A stretch of 64,000 nt of DNA from Robiginitalea sp. (GTDB lineage Bacteria; Bacteroidota; Bacteroidia; Flavobacteriales; Flavobacteriaceae), in NCBI GenBank assembly GCA_024638915.1, contig JAHEJJ010000002.1, forward strand, positions 104,166-168,165, written 5' to 3'. The notes beneath the pieces are model-generated. The model saw only the letters and a program-made list of their open reading frames with translations. It was not told the DNA's origin and did no database searches. Position 1 is the first letter of the stretch. Every line of letters starts with the position of its first letter. Below, one piece after another: positions 26,355 to 35,306 of this stretch. Both the position numbers and the translations under genes were made by a program.

Positions 26355-27827
26355 TCAGTTTTTCTGTTGATACGCTTTAATCGTTTTATATTTTTCCTTT
26401 TTATAGATCGCTTCTATTTTCTTAAAAACAGAGTTTTTAAAAGCAAATCCCATTAGTCCAGCAATAGTGACCAAGGTATATCCGGCCATGGAATTGATCC
26501 AATAGTGGCCAAGGCCGTAGATCAACATGGGTAATAGAATTTTGGGGATGATCAATAAAAGTGTTTTGATATTAAACGCCTGTTTATCGCCCAAGACGTT
26601 TCTGTTAGAGGTAAGATCGATAGGTGTTTTGATGTACGCCCCTCCCCATAATACCAAATGCGAGTTAACCCCCATGTTATAGATCGCCCCAACCAACACT
26701 GCGAGGTATGCCTCCCAGCCGAAGTAGAGATAAAATAAGCCCAAAACTGCACTTAAGGCGGTGGCAAAAATGACCAGGTACCATTTAGACAAAATATATT
26801 CCCGATACCTGATGTTCTGACTCATGATCAGCGGATAGTAGGCACTGTCCCAACTGGGCACAAATTGCCCGAAGCTGAAGAGAAAACCCCCGGAAACAAA
26901 AATGCCAGCAAATATATTCCAGGCCGGATGTTCATAGGAGTCAATAGCTCCCGGAAAAAACAACAGGCCATAAAACAAGAACAGTCCACTCATAATTACC
27001 GTGGTCCGGGATCTTTTGTTTCTTTTTATGAGCTTGATATCGTTTTTTAGAAAGCTACCGAGGTTTCCCAACCGGTTAAGCCATTCAAAGTCCTCTGATT
27101 TAGCTATTTCCCTTTTGATCTGAAGACCACCGTCGAGGTACATCCTGTTTTTGATATAGCGAGCGGCCATCCACACAACGAGGGCCAGAACTATCCAGCT
27201 GATGATAGCTGTTGCCGGCTTTGTATAGAACATATTAAAAATTTCAACTGAATAAAGGGTAACATCGAACCAGCCATAATACTGCGACAGGCCAAAAACA
27301 GCCAACAGTCCCAAGAGTGAATAGAAAAGCTTGTCTTTGTTGTTAGCCAAAATATTGATGAAGTTGTTACAATAGAACAATGCCATAAGCCCCATATGCC
27401 AACCGATCAGGCCGTTTAATGAATATCCTTCTTTCCAAAGGACAATGGTAAAAGGAAGGAAAAAGAAAGCATGTGTCCAATTGAAAAAAGAGGTGACTGT
27501 TTTTGCCAGGGAGAAGTATACGATATCATTTTTTTTGAAGGGCAGGTACAACATCGGCCTGATATTCATTACAGGCATCCGTTGCAGCATGTAGCGCACA
27601 TATAAATCGCCGGCCAGGTAATAGATCATATACCGGTTTACCCACTGCAGCGGATCGGCGATGCCCGCATCCTTGATAATATAAAAGGAGCCCACTCCAA
27701 GTGCGAGAAAAACCGCAACAAAATATAATGCTCCAAAGATCATTAAAATCCTGAAGGCGAGATTGGTCTTATAGGAAGCTGCCCGGAAGAACGATTTCCA
27801 TTGAAGTCTGATAAAATGTCTGAACAT
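26355..27827 (-). CDS. DUF5687-family membrane protein, ABC permease
   Basis: 490 residues with about 10-12 hydrophobic segments and a charged stretch in the middle (about 225-265, RNKRSRTTVIM at its end). This Bacteroidota family (DUF5687, by recollection) is paired with an ATP-binding protein, as here, and acts as the membrane subunit. Substrate unknown. It diverges from the PaaE-like gene. Confidence 0.82.
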   Translation of the reverse strand: MFRHFIRLQWKSFFRAASYKTNLAFRILMIFGALYFVAVFLALGVGSFYIIKDAGIADPLQWVNRYMIYYLAGDLYVRYMLQRMPVMNIRPMLYLPFKKNDIVYFSLAKTVTSFFNWTHAFFFLPFTIVLWKEGYSLNGLIGWHMGLMALFYCNNFINILANNKDKLFYSLLGLLAVFGLSQYYGWFDVTLYSVEIFNMFYTKPATAIISWIVLALVVWMAARYIKNRMYLDGGLQIKREIAKSEDFEWLNRLGNLGSFLKNDIKLIKRNKRSRTTVIMSGLFLFYGLLFFPGAIDSYEHPAWNIFAGIFVSGGFLFSFGQFVPSWDSAYYPLIMSQNIRYREYILSKWYLVIFATALSAVLGLFYLYFGWEAYLAVLVGAIYNMGVNSHLVLWGGAYIKTPIDLTSNRNVLGDKQAFNIKTLLLIIPKILLPMLIYGLGHYWINSMAGYTLVTIAGLMGFAFKNSVFKKIEAIYKKEKYKTIKAYQQKN

Positions 27828-27928
27828 CTGCTAAGAATTCCCATCTAAGTTAGTGCTGGACGAATCGAAAATGTTACAGATATTGGTTAAAATTTAGTTA
27901 TCAAGTATTCTAAAGACCCTTCATTTTA

Positions 27929-27936
27929 TAGATTTG
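27929..27936 (+). promoter_or_regulatory. -7 box of the PaaE-like gene
   Basis: TAGATTTG, an exact TAnnTTTG match, 18 bases before the ATG at 27954. -33 element not clear. Confidence 0.42.
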
Positions 27937-27953
27937 CACAAATTTTTTATCGC

Positions 27954-29003
27954 ATGAGTGAATTTCATCCTTTAAAAGTAGCACGGGTCGACCGATTAAC
28001 ACCGAATTCAGTGGCGATCACTTTTGAAGTCCCCGAGAATTTAAAGCAGGAATTCGAATTTAAAGCCGGACAGTATATTACGATCAAACACGCTTTTGAT
28101 GGTAAAGAAGTCCGCCGTGCCTATTCCATCTCCTCAAGTCCTGGACGTAAAGAATTTACTATAGGCATAAAAAAGGTCCCGGATGGATTGTTTTCGGTTT
28201 ATGCCAATACCAGTGTTGAAGCAGATGATGTGATGGAGGTTATGCTGCCAGAAGGCCGATTCATTTATGAACCGGGCTCCACGGCAGATCATATTATTGC
28301 TTATGCCGCAGGTAGCGGAATTACCCCGATCATGAGTATAGTACAAACGGCACTGGAATCACATCCCGAAAGCACGGTCGTTCTCTTATATGGTAATCAG
28401 AACAAGGAGGAAACGATGTTCTATGAACGAATTGAAGAGTGGTCTAAAAAATATGCTGATCGGTTTTTTGTGCAATGGGTTTTTAGCAGGTCCAGGGAGG
28501 AAGACGCGCTTTTCGGCCGAATTGAGCCCTCGACGGTCAATTTTATTACGCGCAACAAGTTTAAAGATCGTGTTTTTGATGCACACTATATTTGCGGCCC
28601 GGAAGAGATGATCAAAATCGTCAACGATTGCCTGATCCAAAAAGATGTAGGGGCCGATCGTATTTTCACCGAGTTATTCAGCAGTTCTGCAATCCCTGAT
28701 GCGCTGCCTCAAACAGATGATAAGTCTACAGAAATCAGTGTTACACTAGACGATGAGGTATTTACATTTAGCATGAAAAAGGAGCAATTGGTACTCGATG
28801 CTGTTCTGGACCAGGATATCGATGCGCCCTATTCCTGCCAGGGAGGTGTTTGCAGTACTTGCATAGCAAAGGTTTCTGAGGGAAAGGCCACCATGGAGCA
28901 AAACCAGATCCTTACCGATAGTGAAGTGGAAGAGGGCCTCATTCTTACTTGCCAGGCACACCCGACCACAGATATCCTAAAAATTGACTACGACGATGTC
29001 TGA
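27954..29003 (+). CDS. PaaE-like ferredoxin reductase (FAD, NAD(P), 2Fe-2S)
   Basis: 349 residues. The N-terminal FAD domain has RAYSISSSPG (about 53-62); the NAD(P) domain has AAGSGITPIMSI (about 116-127) and YICGPEEM (about 220); the C-terminal plant-type 2Fe-2S domain has CQGGVCSTC with the fourth Cys in LTCQAHP. It matches PaaE, the reductase of phenylacetyl-CoA epoxygenase, but paaABCD are absent from the window, so it probably feeds electrons to another oxygenase or radical enzyme. The arsenosugar-type cluster follows on the same strand. The physiological partner is unknown. Confidence 0.88.
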   Translation: MSEFHPLKVARVDRLTPNSVAITFEVPENLKQEFEFKAGQYITIKHAFDGKEVRRAYSISSSPGRKEFTIGIKKVPDGLFSVYANTSVEADDVMEVMLPEGRFIYEPGSTADHIIAYAAGSGITPIMSIVQTALESHPESTVVLLYGNQNKEETMFYERIEEWSKKYADRFFVQWVFSRSREEDALFGRIEPSTVNFITRNKFKDRVFDAHYICGPEEMIKIVNDCLIQKDVGADRIFTELFSSSAIPDALPQTDDKSTEISVTLDDEVFTFSMKKEQLVLDAVLDQDIDAPYSCQGGVCSTCIAKVSEGKATMEQNQILTDSEVEEGLILTCQAHPTTDILKIDYDDV

Positions 29004-29014
29004 TCAATAGATAT

Positions 29015-29037
29015 GATCGGGCAATAAGCCCTGGATC
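29015..29037 (+). terminator. Possible weak terminator after the PaaE-like gene
   Basis: GATCGGGC, loop AATAA, GCCC, two-base bulge, GATC, followed a few bases on by CTTTTTC. Twelve bases after the stop at 29003. Bulged, so tentative. Confidence 0.3.
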
Positions 29038-29084
29038 ACTAGCCTTTTTCATTTTATGTCAAATATTTTACCCCCCTTGAAGCA

Positions 29085-29096
29085 GACCGATCGGTC
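29085..29096. promoter_or_regulatory. Palindrome GACCGATCGGTC, possible TetR operator
   Basis: A perfect 12-bp palindrome in the 329-base gap before the DUF2064 gene. It shares the GACC/GGTC core with the longer palindrome upstream of the TetR gene (31653-31670). The gap also holds a half-site GGTCGGTT at 29219-29226, identical to one arm of that palindrome. Confidence 0.4.
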
Positions 29097-29242
29097 GGGC
29101 TTCATACTATTTTCTCGATTTTTATCATCCGATTGATGCCTTTGGCGGGAATATCTGCTGACTTATCCCTAAAATCTGATAGCCGGATGAATGTTTTTCA
29201 TCACAAAACAAACCCGGCGGTCGGTTCGGACAAATTGGCATG

Positions 29243-29257
29243 TTGACAATCTGTCAA
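29243..29257. promoter_or_regulatory. Inverted repeat TTGACA-ATC-TGTCAA
   Basis: A perfect 6-3-6 inverted repeat 76 bases before the start of the DUF2064 gene. Possible operator for an unidentified regulator; its halves do not match the TetR-type sites. Confidence 0.3.
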
Positions 29258-29332
29258 GCATTTTTGTAATGAAAAAAAAGCATTCTCGACCAATCATCCA
29301 GGACCTATTTATCGTATGTTTACAAGTCATAT

Positions 29333-30040
29333 ATGAAAATGAAGCCCAACGGATATTCTAAAACCGCGATCCTTATTTTCGCCAATTCCCCCGAGGAGGA
29401 ATCCAGGCGTAAATCATTGCTTCACGGTACCGAATTATTCACTGATATCATGGCAAGGACATTGTCGGAGGTAAAAAAAACTGGCTTCGATTATTTTCAC
29501 ATCGATGAGCATCATCAAAGAGGAGTAGATTTTGGAAATCGTTTTTTGAATGCGATAGAGGACGTTTTTGACAAAGGATACCAATATCTTATCGCCATCG
29601 GTGCTGATATTCCAAGGATCTCAGGAAGACAAATTTTGTCGGCCATAGATGAACTACACAAAGGTCAGTTGGTCATAGGCCCCAGTACCGATGGAGGTTT
29701 TTACCTAATCGGACTTCACAGATCTCAGTTTTTAAAGCAGGAAATGATCCAGCTACCTTGGCAAAAGTCGGGATTGAGATCGCAATTGGTTGCTAAATTA
29801 AAGCGTAAGGGGTTGAATATCAATGTTCTAAAAGCCTTGGCAGATATCGACACAACAGATGATCTGGAGGGCTTTACAAGAGGAAATAAAAATATACCAT
29901 ATAGTATATTTAAACAACTACAGCTGGTAACTGAGCGCAAGAGCATTTCTGAGTTCGCTCTTGAAAAACAGTTTGAGACTGCGGTACCTCTATCCTATTA
30001 TAATAAGGGATCCCCTGTGATTAGGCTTTTAATCTCCTGA
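29333..30040 (+). CDS. DUF2064 / CofC-like nucleotidyl- or glycosyltransferase
   Basis: 235 residues of the GT-A-fold family known as rSAM/selenodomain-associated transferase 1 (DUF2064). The core strand AIGADIPRIS (about 84-93) carries the metal-binding Asp and the later VIGPSTDGGFYLIGL (about 110-124) is the family hallmark. The usual N-terminal KPG/TK motif is not evident, so the nucleotide-binding end is divergent. Members occur next to ArsS-type radical SAM enzymes and are thought to make the sugar moiety step of arsenosugar-like products. ATG at 29333 or 29339. Confidence 0.83.
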   Translation: MKMKPNGYSKTAILIFANSPEEESRRKSLLHGTELFTDIMARTLSEVKKTGFDYFHIDEHHQRGVDFGNRFLNAIEDVFDKGYQYLIAIGADIPRISGRQILSAIDELHKGQLVIGPSTDGGFYLIGLHRSQFLKQEMIQLPWQKSGLRSQLVAKLKRKGLNINVLKALADIDTTDDLEGFTRGNKNIPYSIFKQLQLVTERKSISEFALEKQFETAVPLSYYNKGSPVIRLLIS

Positions 30041-30143
30041 TAGAAGCCATTCTTTCCAAAAATTCTATCAATAACACTTTTGATTTCTGCTAAAGGCGGG
30101 GTCAGAATTTCATATTTACGATTAATCCACAATAAGAATCCTC

Positions 30144-30479
30144 ATGGCAAATACATATTATGATCCGGCCGATCTCAGAAAATTTGGCGATATCACCAAA
30201 TGGAGTGAAGAACTCGGCACTAAGTTTTTTGATTATTACGGTAAAGTTTTTGAAGAAGGTGCGCTTTCAGCAAGGGAGAAATCCCTTATTGCCCTTGCCG
30301 TTTCTCACGTGGTGAAATGCCCGTATTGCATTGATGCCTATACCAAAGACGGATTGCAACGAGGTATCACCAAGGAAGAGATGATGGAGGCTGTGCATGC
30401 CGCAGCGGCCATCGAAAGCGGTGCAAGTCTGGTTCACGGCGTACAAATGATGAATAAGTACAATAAATTAAGTATGTAG
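30144..30479 (+). CDS. AhpD-like (carboxymuconolactone decarboxylase family) protein
   Basis: 111 residues, one AhpD-fold domain. The CxxC pair lies in VVKCPYCIDAYT (about 57-68), the redox or proton-relay site of alkylhydroperoxidase D proteins. A specific subgroup is encoded beside ArsS-type radical SAM genes, as here (52 bases to arsS). Likely redox partner or peroxide handling for that enzyme; not tested. Confidence 0.9.
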   Translation: MANTYYDPADLRKFGDITKWSEELGTKFFDYYGKVFEEGALSAREKSLIALAVSHVVKCPYCIDAYTKDGLQRGITKEEMMEAVHAAAAIESGASLVHGVQMMNKYNKLSM

Positions 30480-30530
30480 GTGCAGCATAATACAGACCTA
30501 TAGAATTTTTGAAAGAATAATTAAAAGCAC

Positions 30531-31586
30531 ATGGCAACTAAGTCGCTTAAAGCAAGACACAAGGCACTTTCCGAAACTGCCAATCAATTGGAAATCCTTG
30601 AATCCGGTATTTTTGAAGATGGGGAGCTCCCCTATTTCAGGGATAAGATCTCCAATATCGGCCATTTCCCATTAAGACCCAAAAGACTCGAAATACTCCA
30701 GATCAATGTAGGTTATATGTGCAACCAGGTTTGTGAACACTGTCATGTAGACGCAGGTCCTGATCGGAAGGAGATCATGACACGAGATACTATGGAACTC
30801 TGCCTGGATGTGATCAGGAATACGGGAGCCCATACGCTTGACCTCACCGGAGGGGCGCCTGAAATGAACCCTGATTTCCGCTGGTTTGTGGAAGAGGCGG
30901 CAAAAGTGGGAATCAAAGACTTTATAGTTCGTTCAAACCTCACGATTATCACAGCCAATAAAAAGTACCATGATCTACCGGAATTTTTTAAAAAGCACAA
31001 TGTTCATGTGGTTTCTTCAATGCCACATTATACCAGGGGTAAAACAGATAAGCAAAGGGGAGAAGGTGTTTTTGATAAATCGATACAAGCCCTAAGGGCT
31101 CTTAATAAAGCAGGGTATGGTGTAAAAGACAGTTCTTTAAAACTGGATCTGGTCTATAATCCCTCCGGCGCATTCCTCCCGGCCGACCAGGAGGCAATGG
31201 AACGCGATTTTAAAAAAGCACTGATGGAAGATTTCGGCATCTCATTTCACAACCTTTTCGCTATAACCAATTTACCCATTTCCCGTTTTCTGGATTACCT
31301 GATCGCCTCGGAAAACTACGAAGACTATATGTATGCCCTGGTGGAAGCCTTTAATCCTGCCGCTGTGGAAAATGTGATGTGCAGTAATACCATATCTGTA
31401 AGTTGGGATGGCTGGCTATACGATTGCGATTTTAATCAAATGCTCGATTTGAAGGTGGCAAGCCGTGTAAAACACATCAGGGATTATAATGAAGATGTGC
31501 TAGCCGACAGGAACATCATTGTCTCCCAACATTGTTATGGCTGTACGGCTGGCGCAGGAAGCAGTTGCCAGGGATCGGTGGCCTAA
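30531..31586 (+). CDS. arsS: ArsS-type radical SAM enzyme
   Basis: 351 residues. The radical SAM cluster motif CX3CX2C is CNQVCEHC (about 66-73) followed by HVDAGP, and the SAM-binding GGAPEMNP (about 105) is present. The C-terminal domain is Cys-rich (MCSNT, YDCDF, HCYGCTAGAGSSCQG), as in the rSAM/Cys-rich family. ArsS adds the 5'-deoxyadenosyl group to dimethylarsenite in arsenosugar synthesis. No ArsM methyltransferase is visible here, so the arsenic substrate is inferred. No in-frame TGA, so not a selenoprotein. Confidence 0.88.
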   Translation: MATKSLKARHKALSETANQLEILESGIFEDGELPYFRDKISNIGHFPLRPKRLEILQINVGYMCNQVCEHCHVDAGPDRKEIMTRDTMELCLDVIRNTGAHTLDLTGGAPEMNPDFRWFVEEAAKVGIKDFIVRSNLTIITANKKYHDLPEFFKKHNVHVVSSMPHYTRGKTDKQRGEGVFDKSIQALRALNKAGYGVKDSSLKLDLVYNPSGAFLPADQEAMERDFKKALMEDFGISFHNLFAITNLPISRFLDYLIASENYEDYMYALVEAFNPAAVENVMCSNTISVSWDGWLYDCDFNQMLDLKVASRVKHIRDYNEDVLADRNIIVSQHCYGCTAGAGSSCQGSVA

Positions 31587-31652
31587 ATCGTCTAAATTCT
31601 CCTCTCCGAAGCACTTATTTTTAAAACTTTTTACAGTTTATCGATACTTTTT

Positions 31653-31670
31653 ACCGACCAAGTGGTCGGT
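31653..31670. promoter_or_regulatory. TetR-type operator (ACCGACCA-AG-TGGTCGGT)
   Basis: A perfect 8-2-8 inverted repeat in the 233-base gap upstream of the TetR gene. TetR proteins commonly bind such palindromes near their own promoters. A second, weaker copy lies at 31781-31799. Confidence 0.62.
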
Positions 31671-31780
31671 TGGGTGTTGCGTTTTTAATGTACTTGATCG
31701 ATGAATTAACCTCTTGTCGATTTTATGTTGACATACGTCCCCCCATCTCTTAAAAAAGTACAATTCGCAGGTTCTTTAAT

Positions 31781-31799
31781 ATAGACGAACTGGTCTGTT
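31781..31799. promoter_or_regulatory. Second, degenerate TetR-type operator
   Basis: ATAGACGAACTGGTCTGTT matches the palindrome at 31653 (taken with the next T) in 13 of 19 positions, with the GAC and TGGTC cores kept. It ends 20 bases before the TetR ATG, suited to block transcription or initiation. Confidence 0.4.
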
Positions 31800-31819
31800 G
31801 GACCCAAAACCCAAATCTC

Positions 31820-32437
31820 ATGGATAAGAATCTAAAACGAATGGCTACCATGCATCGAATGCAGGTAAAAGGACTGGAACTTTTTTATCAAAATGGTTAT
31901 TATAACACCAGCGTAGACGATATATTAAAGTCGCTCTCCCTGTCAAAAGGTGCTTTCTATCACCATTTCCAATCTAAGGAGGATTTCTTCATCAGCATTA
32001 TTCAGAATCTGATCGTTCAGAAAGTATATGCGGTGCTGATCGAACCGGTAGAAAAATGTGATAACCCTTTCAGGGCTATTGAATCTTGCTTTGAAAATGC
32101 ATTGGAAACCGCTGAACACAACAATATGGACTTCGGATTTATATTGAGCAATTTCATGACCGAATTCAACAGACGGAACCCGGAAATATCTAAATACCTG
32201 AAAGACATATATAAGGTATGGGAGGTAAATCTGGTATCGATCTTTCAAAAGGCCAAGACTGATGGTTATTTGGAAAGGCATGTGGATAGTGAGGCCGTAG
32301 CCACCTACCTGATCTCATCTTATATAGGTATACGAACCTTGATGGTTGAAGGTAACTGCAAAGCATTGCGCTACCAGTATATGCAGCAATTGAAGGCTTA
32401 TTTCAAGTCTATAGAGCAGAGTAATCTGGTGTCTTAG
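31820..32437 (+). CDS. TetR/AcrR-family transcriptional regulator
   Basis: 205 residues. The N-terminal helix-turn-helix (about 12-58) is typical: GLELFYQNGYYNTSVDDIL, then SLSKGAFYHHFQSKEDFF. The C-terminal ligand-binding domain is unspecific. Two palindromes upstream suggest autoregulation, and related sequences before the DUF2064 gene suggest control of the arsS group. It converges on the GT9 gene with four bases between stops. Confidence 0.94.
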   Translation: MDKNLKRMATMHRMQVKGLELFYQNGYYNTSVDDILKSLSLSKGAFYHHFQSKEDFFISIIQNLIVQKVYAVLIEPVEKCDNPFRAIESCFENALETAEHNNMDFGFILSNFMTEFNRRNPEISKYLKDIYKVWEVNLVSIFQKAKTDGYLERHVDSEAVATYLISSYIGIRTLMVEGNCKALRYQYMQQLKAYFKSIEQSNLVS

Positions 32438-32441
32438 GCCT

Positions 32442-33488
32442 TCAACTGATCAATATTGACTCAATTTTGTCTATTATTTGTACTGGTTCGATAGTACCGA
32501 TGGCCTTATCATAACCTTTAGGGTACTTATTCCCATAAACCGAGGTCGGCAATAGCGGAAAGACCCCCCTGTCGGGTAATAAAGAATAATCAGGACGCTG
32601 TCCAAAGGGGGAAAACCCGGCATAAGGATGCGTCACCCCCCAAATAGTTAATACAGGGACACGATACATCGCGGCCAGATGTCCGTTTCCGCTATCCATA
32701 GATACCATGAGATCCAGGTTGGAAATCACTGCCAGTTCTTCCTCGAAAGTATATATCCCTGCCATATTCACGGCATTGGCATACTTCCCCGCAAGTCCTT
32801 TCAGCGAGGCTACCTCATTATCTCCCGCCCCAAAGAGCAATATTTTATACTTATTGGTATTATTTAAGATTGCTATTACCTCCTCCATCTTTTCCAAGGG
32901 GTACATCTTAGAGCTGAAGGCCGCAAATGGAGCGATTCCGATCCATTTAGCGGTGCTCCGAATCAAATCCGGACTGCTTTGGAAGGAAAGCGGCAGCCTG
33001 GTCTTGGGTTTTGAATGTTCCAGGTTAAGGTTGTAACCCATCTTTCTGAAAACGTCTGCATAGCGTTCAAAGGTAGTTTTTAAAGGCCTGAATTGCTTGT
33101 CTTTGGCCCTTGTCAACGCTCTTTTTTCTATACGCCCTTTGTCGATTTGAATAAAGGGAATCTTGCTTAGCAAAAAATATTTTTTGAGGATCTTGGTTCG
33201 TAGCACATTGTGCAAATCGGCAACAGCATCGAATTCCATATCGCTCAACTGAGAATACAATCGGCCAAGGCCGGTGACTCCCTTATGCTTTCCTTTGAGG
33301 TCTGCACCTATCACAGATATATTCTCCAGTCCATTAAAAATAGGTGTAAAGAATGGACGGGTAAGAAAAGTGATTCGGGTATTTGGAAACTGATGGGTAA
33401 AAGCTGTAATGACCGGCACGGTCATGGCTACATCACCCAGAGCCGAAAAACGAATAACCAGAATATGGCCAGGCTTATTTTTGAGCAC
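32442..33488 (-). CDS. Glycosyltransferase family 9 (heptosyltransferase-like)
   Basis: 348 residues. The start HILVIRFSALGDVAMTVPV and the C-terminal MVSMDSGNGHLAAMYRVPVLTIWG are the two hallmarks of GT9 (ADP-heptose:LPS heptosyltransferases). It acts on the cytoplasmic side, probably adding a core sugar to lipid A-linked oligosaccharide. It overlaps the DUF4254 gene by 14 bases. Confidence 0.93.
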   Translation of the reverse strand: MLKNKPGHILVIRFSALGDVAMTVPVITAFTHQFPNTRITFLTRPFFTPIFNGLENISVIGADLKGKHKGVTGLGRLYSQLSDMEFDAVADLHNVLRTKILKKYFLLSKIPFIQIDKGRIEKRALTRAKDKQFRPLKTTFERYADVFRKMGYNLNLEHSKPKTRLPLSFQSSPDLIRSTAKWIGIAPFAAFSSKMYPLEKMEEVIAILNNTNKYKILLFGAGDNEVASLKGLAGKYANAVNMAGIYTFEEELAVISNLDLMVSMDSGNGHLAAMYRVPVLTIWGVTHPYAGFSPFGQRPDYSLLPDRGVFPLLPTSVYGNKYPKGYDKAIGTIEPVQIIDKIESILIS

Positions 33489-34077
33489 GAAGAACAGGGT
33501 TTAATTCCTGGTCGTTATACATTTTCATTTGTTTGTAGACCTTCATATATTTCCGGCCTGCCTCAATGTCGTTCAGCAGTTGATCTATGGCCGTGGAAAG
33601 GTCTTTTTTCTGTTCCAACAGGACGTTTAGCTTTTCATTACAGGATTTTTGATGGTCTTCAGAGGCATCGATTCGTTCGGCTTCTTCCCGCATATGGTAA
33701 ATCTTCAGAGCGAGGATAGATAAGCGGTCGATGGCCCAGGCAGGGCTTTCCGTGTTGATAGTGGCATTTTCAAGTACTGCAACCGATTGGTATTTATTTA
33801 GAAAAAAACTGTCGATATACTCTACCAGGTCGGTCCTGTCCTGATTGCTGGCATCGATCTTTCTCTTTAAAACAAGGGCGTCTTCCGGATCGATTTCCGG
33901 ATCCCTGATGAGGTCTTCATAATGCCACTGTACCGTATCGATCCAACATTTTCTGTAGAGCAGGTGCTGAATATCCCCTGCCGGATAGGGATTATGAAAA
34001 TCCTGGTCTACCCGGTCCTCTTTATGATAAGTGCCGATACACTGTTCAAAAATATCAAAGGCAAACGCGCTGAACAT
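33475..34077 (-). CDS. DUF4254 protein
   Basis: 200 residues, predicted all-helical and charged, with no signal or membrane span. Conserved features include the WHYEDLIRDPEIDP region (about 46-59) and the NEKLNVLLEQKKDLSTAID coiled stretch (about 143-161). In Bacteroidota this family sits next to GT9 genes, as here with overlap, so a helper role in LPS core synthesis is likely. Biochemical function unknown. Confidence 0.85.
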   Translation of the reverse strand: MFSAFAFDIFEQCIGTYHKEDRVDQDFHNPYPAGDIQHLLYRKCWIDTVQWHYEDLIRDPEIDPEDALVLKRKIDASNQDRTDLVEYIDSFFLNKYQSVAVLENATINTESPAWAIDRLSILALKIYHMREEAERIDASEDHQKSCNEKLNVLLEQKKDLSTAIDQLLNDIEAGRKYMKVYKQMKMYNDQELNPVLRAQK

Positions 34078-34106
34078 GCTGTACTATTTTGCCACAAAGA
34101 TACCTT

Positions 34107-35045
34107 TTATTTGGCAATCAATTCCCCGATAAAAATCATAAATGGCACCACCAAAGATAGAATAAGCGTCAGTTCCTTATTGTTGGCTTTCTTAATCACC
34201 TCCACATATTTGGTGAACAAGACCGAAGCAGGAAAAAAGGTAATCATAATAGGCGATATAGTCTCTTGTGATTTAAAAATAGTGACGACCATCCCCACAA
34301 AAAAAGAAATGGTAATGATCCTCATTGTGACGATCTTCCCCATCCCAAGTTTTCCTAATTTGATAAAGGAAATGATTCCTGCAACAATCACTATAAGAAG
34401 GTAAAACAAAATTTTTACCCCTCCCTTGACACTGTAAAGTATATCGGAATCGGCATTGATCCGGAACTTATAATGTTCGAGAATAAACCCGGTATTTCCG
34501 AAAAGGATCAAGCCTGTATATAAAAGAATAGCGGTACAGCCAAGACATAAGAGAGGCACCAGCCAATTCCTTATGTTTTTGGGTTCATAAAAATAGATAC
34601 AGATATAGACCAGGATCACGAATAAAAGTGCCCAATCGTAAAAGAGACTTCCAACAACAATCCAGAATGTCGCATCAAAGAGTTTTAATTTGATATTTTT
34701 TAGCGATTTCAAACTTATCAGCCTTCTTAAGGCCAAAAGAAGGAAATAACTGCTAAGGATGGCGTTATGATCGACCAGCACATCGGGAAAGATCACAATA
34801 AGCAAGGTATAATAGAAGATGGTAAAGTCGTTCGTCCCTGATATCTGGTTCCTTTTCACTATAAAATTCACCACCATAATGCTGAACAGCAATATGGCCA
34901 GAACCAGTATTTGAAATATTAGATCTTGCGCAGAATCGGCGGCAAATATGCGATCAAAGCTCAGTACACCATTGAAAAGAACCAGAAAACCAAAAATGAT
35001 GACGTAATTTATGGGCTTAGACTGTCCAAAAATGCTGGATATCAT
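34107..35045 (-). CDS. DUF6427-like integral membrane protein
   Basis: 312 residues with about nine hydrophobic segments over the full length. It starts MISSIFGQSKPINYVIIFG, which I associate with a Bacteroidota family catalogued as DUF6427. Function unknown; no catalytic motif seen. It diverges from the small DUF6341-like gene and is 29 bases upstream of the DUF4254 gene, so it may lead that operon. Confidence 0.75.
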   Translation of the reverse strand: MISSIFGQSKPINYVIIFGFLVLFNGVLSFDRIFAADSAQDLIFQILVLAILLFSIMVVNFIVKRNQISGTNDFTIFYYTLLIVIFPDVLVDHNAILSSYFLLLALRRLISLKSLKNIKLKLFDATFWIVVGSLFYDWALLFVILVYICIYFYEPKNIRNWLVPLLCLGCTAILLYTGLILFGNTGFILEHYKFRINADSDILYSVKGGVKILFYLLIVIVAGIISFIKLGKLGMGKIVTMRIITISFFVGMVVTIFKSQETISPIMITFFPASVLFTKYVEVIKKANNKELTLILSLVVPFMIFIGELIAK

Positions 35046-35057
35046 CTTGGTTTTTTA

Positions 35058-35065
35058 TATTTTTG
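35058..35065 (+). promoter_or_regulatory. -7 box of the DUF6341-like gene
   Basis: TATTTTTG, an exact TAnnTTTG match, 19 bases before the ATG at 35085. No -33 element recognised. Confidence 0.4.
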
Positions 35066-35084
35066 CCATGTAAAGATAACTAAG

Positions 35085-35306
35085 ATGAGAGCATTTTTTG
35101 AAGGCATTGAAGATTTATTCGTCAACGGACTTTTTTGGCCTTATGACTTTTTCAGATTTATGGAAAACTGGTGGACTGCCAATATGGTCAACTGGATCTT
35201 TGTTCTCCTGGGCACTGTGGCCTTTATCTACTGGATGAGGCAACTTAACATATTTCACGATAACGGTGAAGAAGACAAAAGCATCACTTCCCACAGCTAC
35301 CTGTAA
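35085..35306 (+). CDS. Small single-span membrane protein (DUF6341-like)
   Basis: 73 residues from the ATG at 35085 (MRAFFEGIEDLFVNGLFWP); the frame is open upstream but only through the neighbour's start. One membrane span at about 36-52 (VNWIFVLLGTVAFIYWM) is followed by an acidic tail. Homologues in Flavobacteria are sometimes labelled uracil phosphoribosyltransferase, which cannot be right for a 73-residue membrane protein; I believe the proper label is DUF6341. Function unknown. Confidence 0.75.
   Translation: MRAFFEGIEDLFVNGLFWPYDFFRFMENWWTANMVNWIFVLLGTVAFIYWMRQLNIFHDNGEEDKSITSHSYL

Noticed and set aside
31500..31586. ArsS as a selenoprotein
   Set aside because: The Cys-rich C-terminus has ordinary Cys codons and there is no in-frame TGA before the TAA stop.
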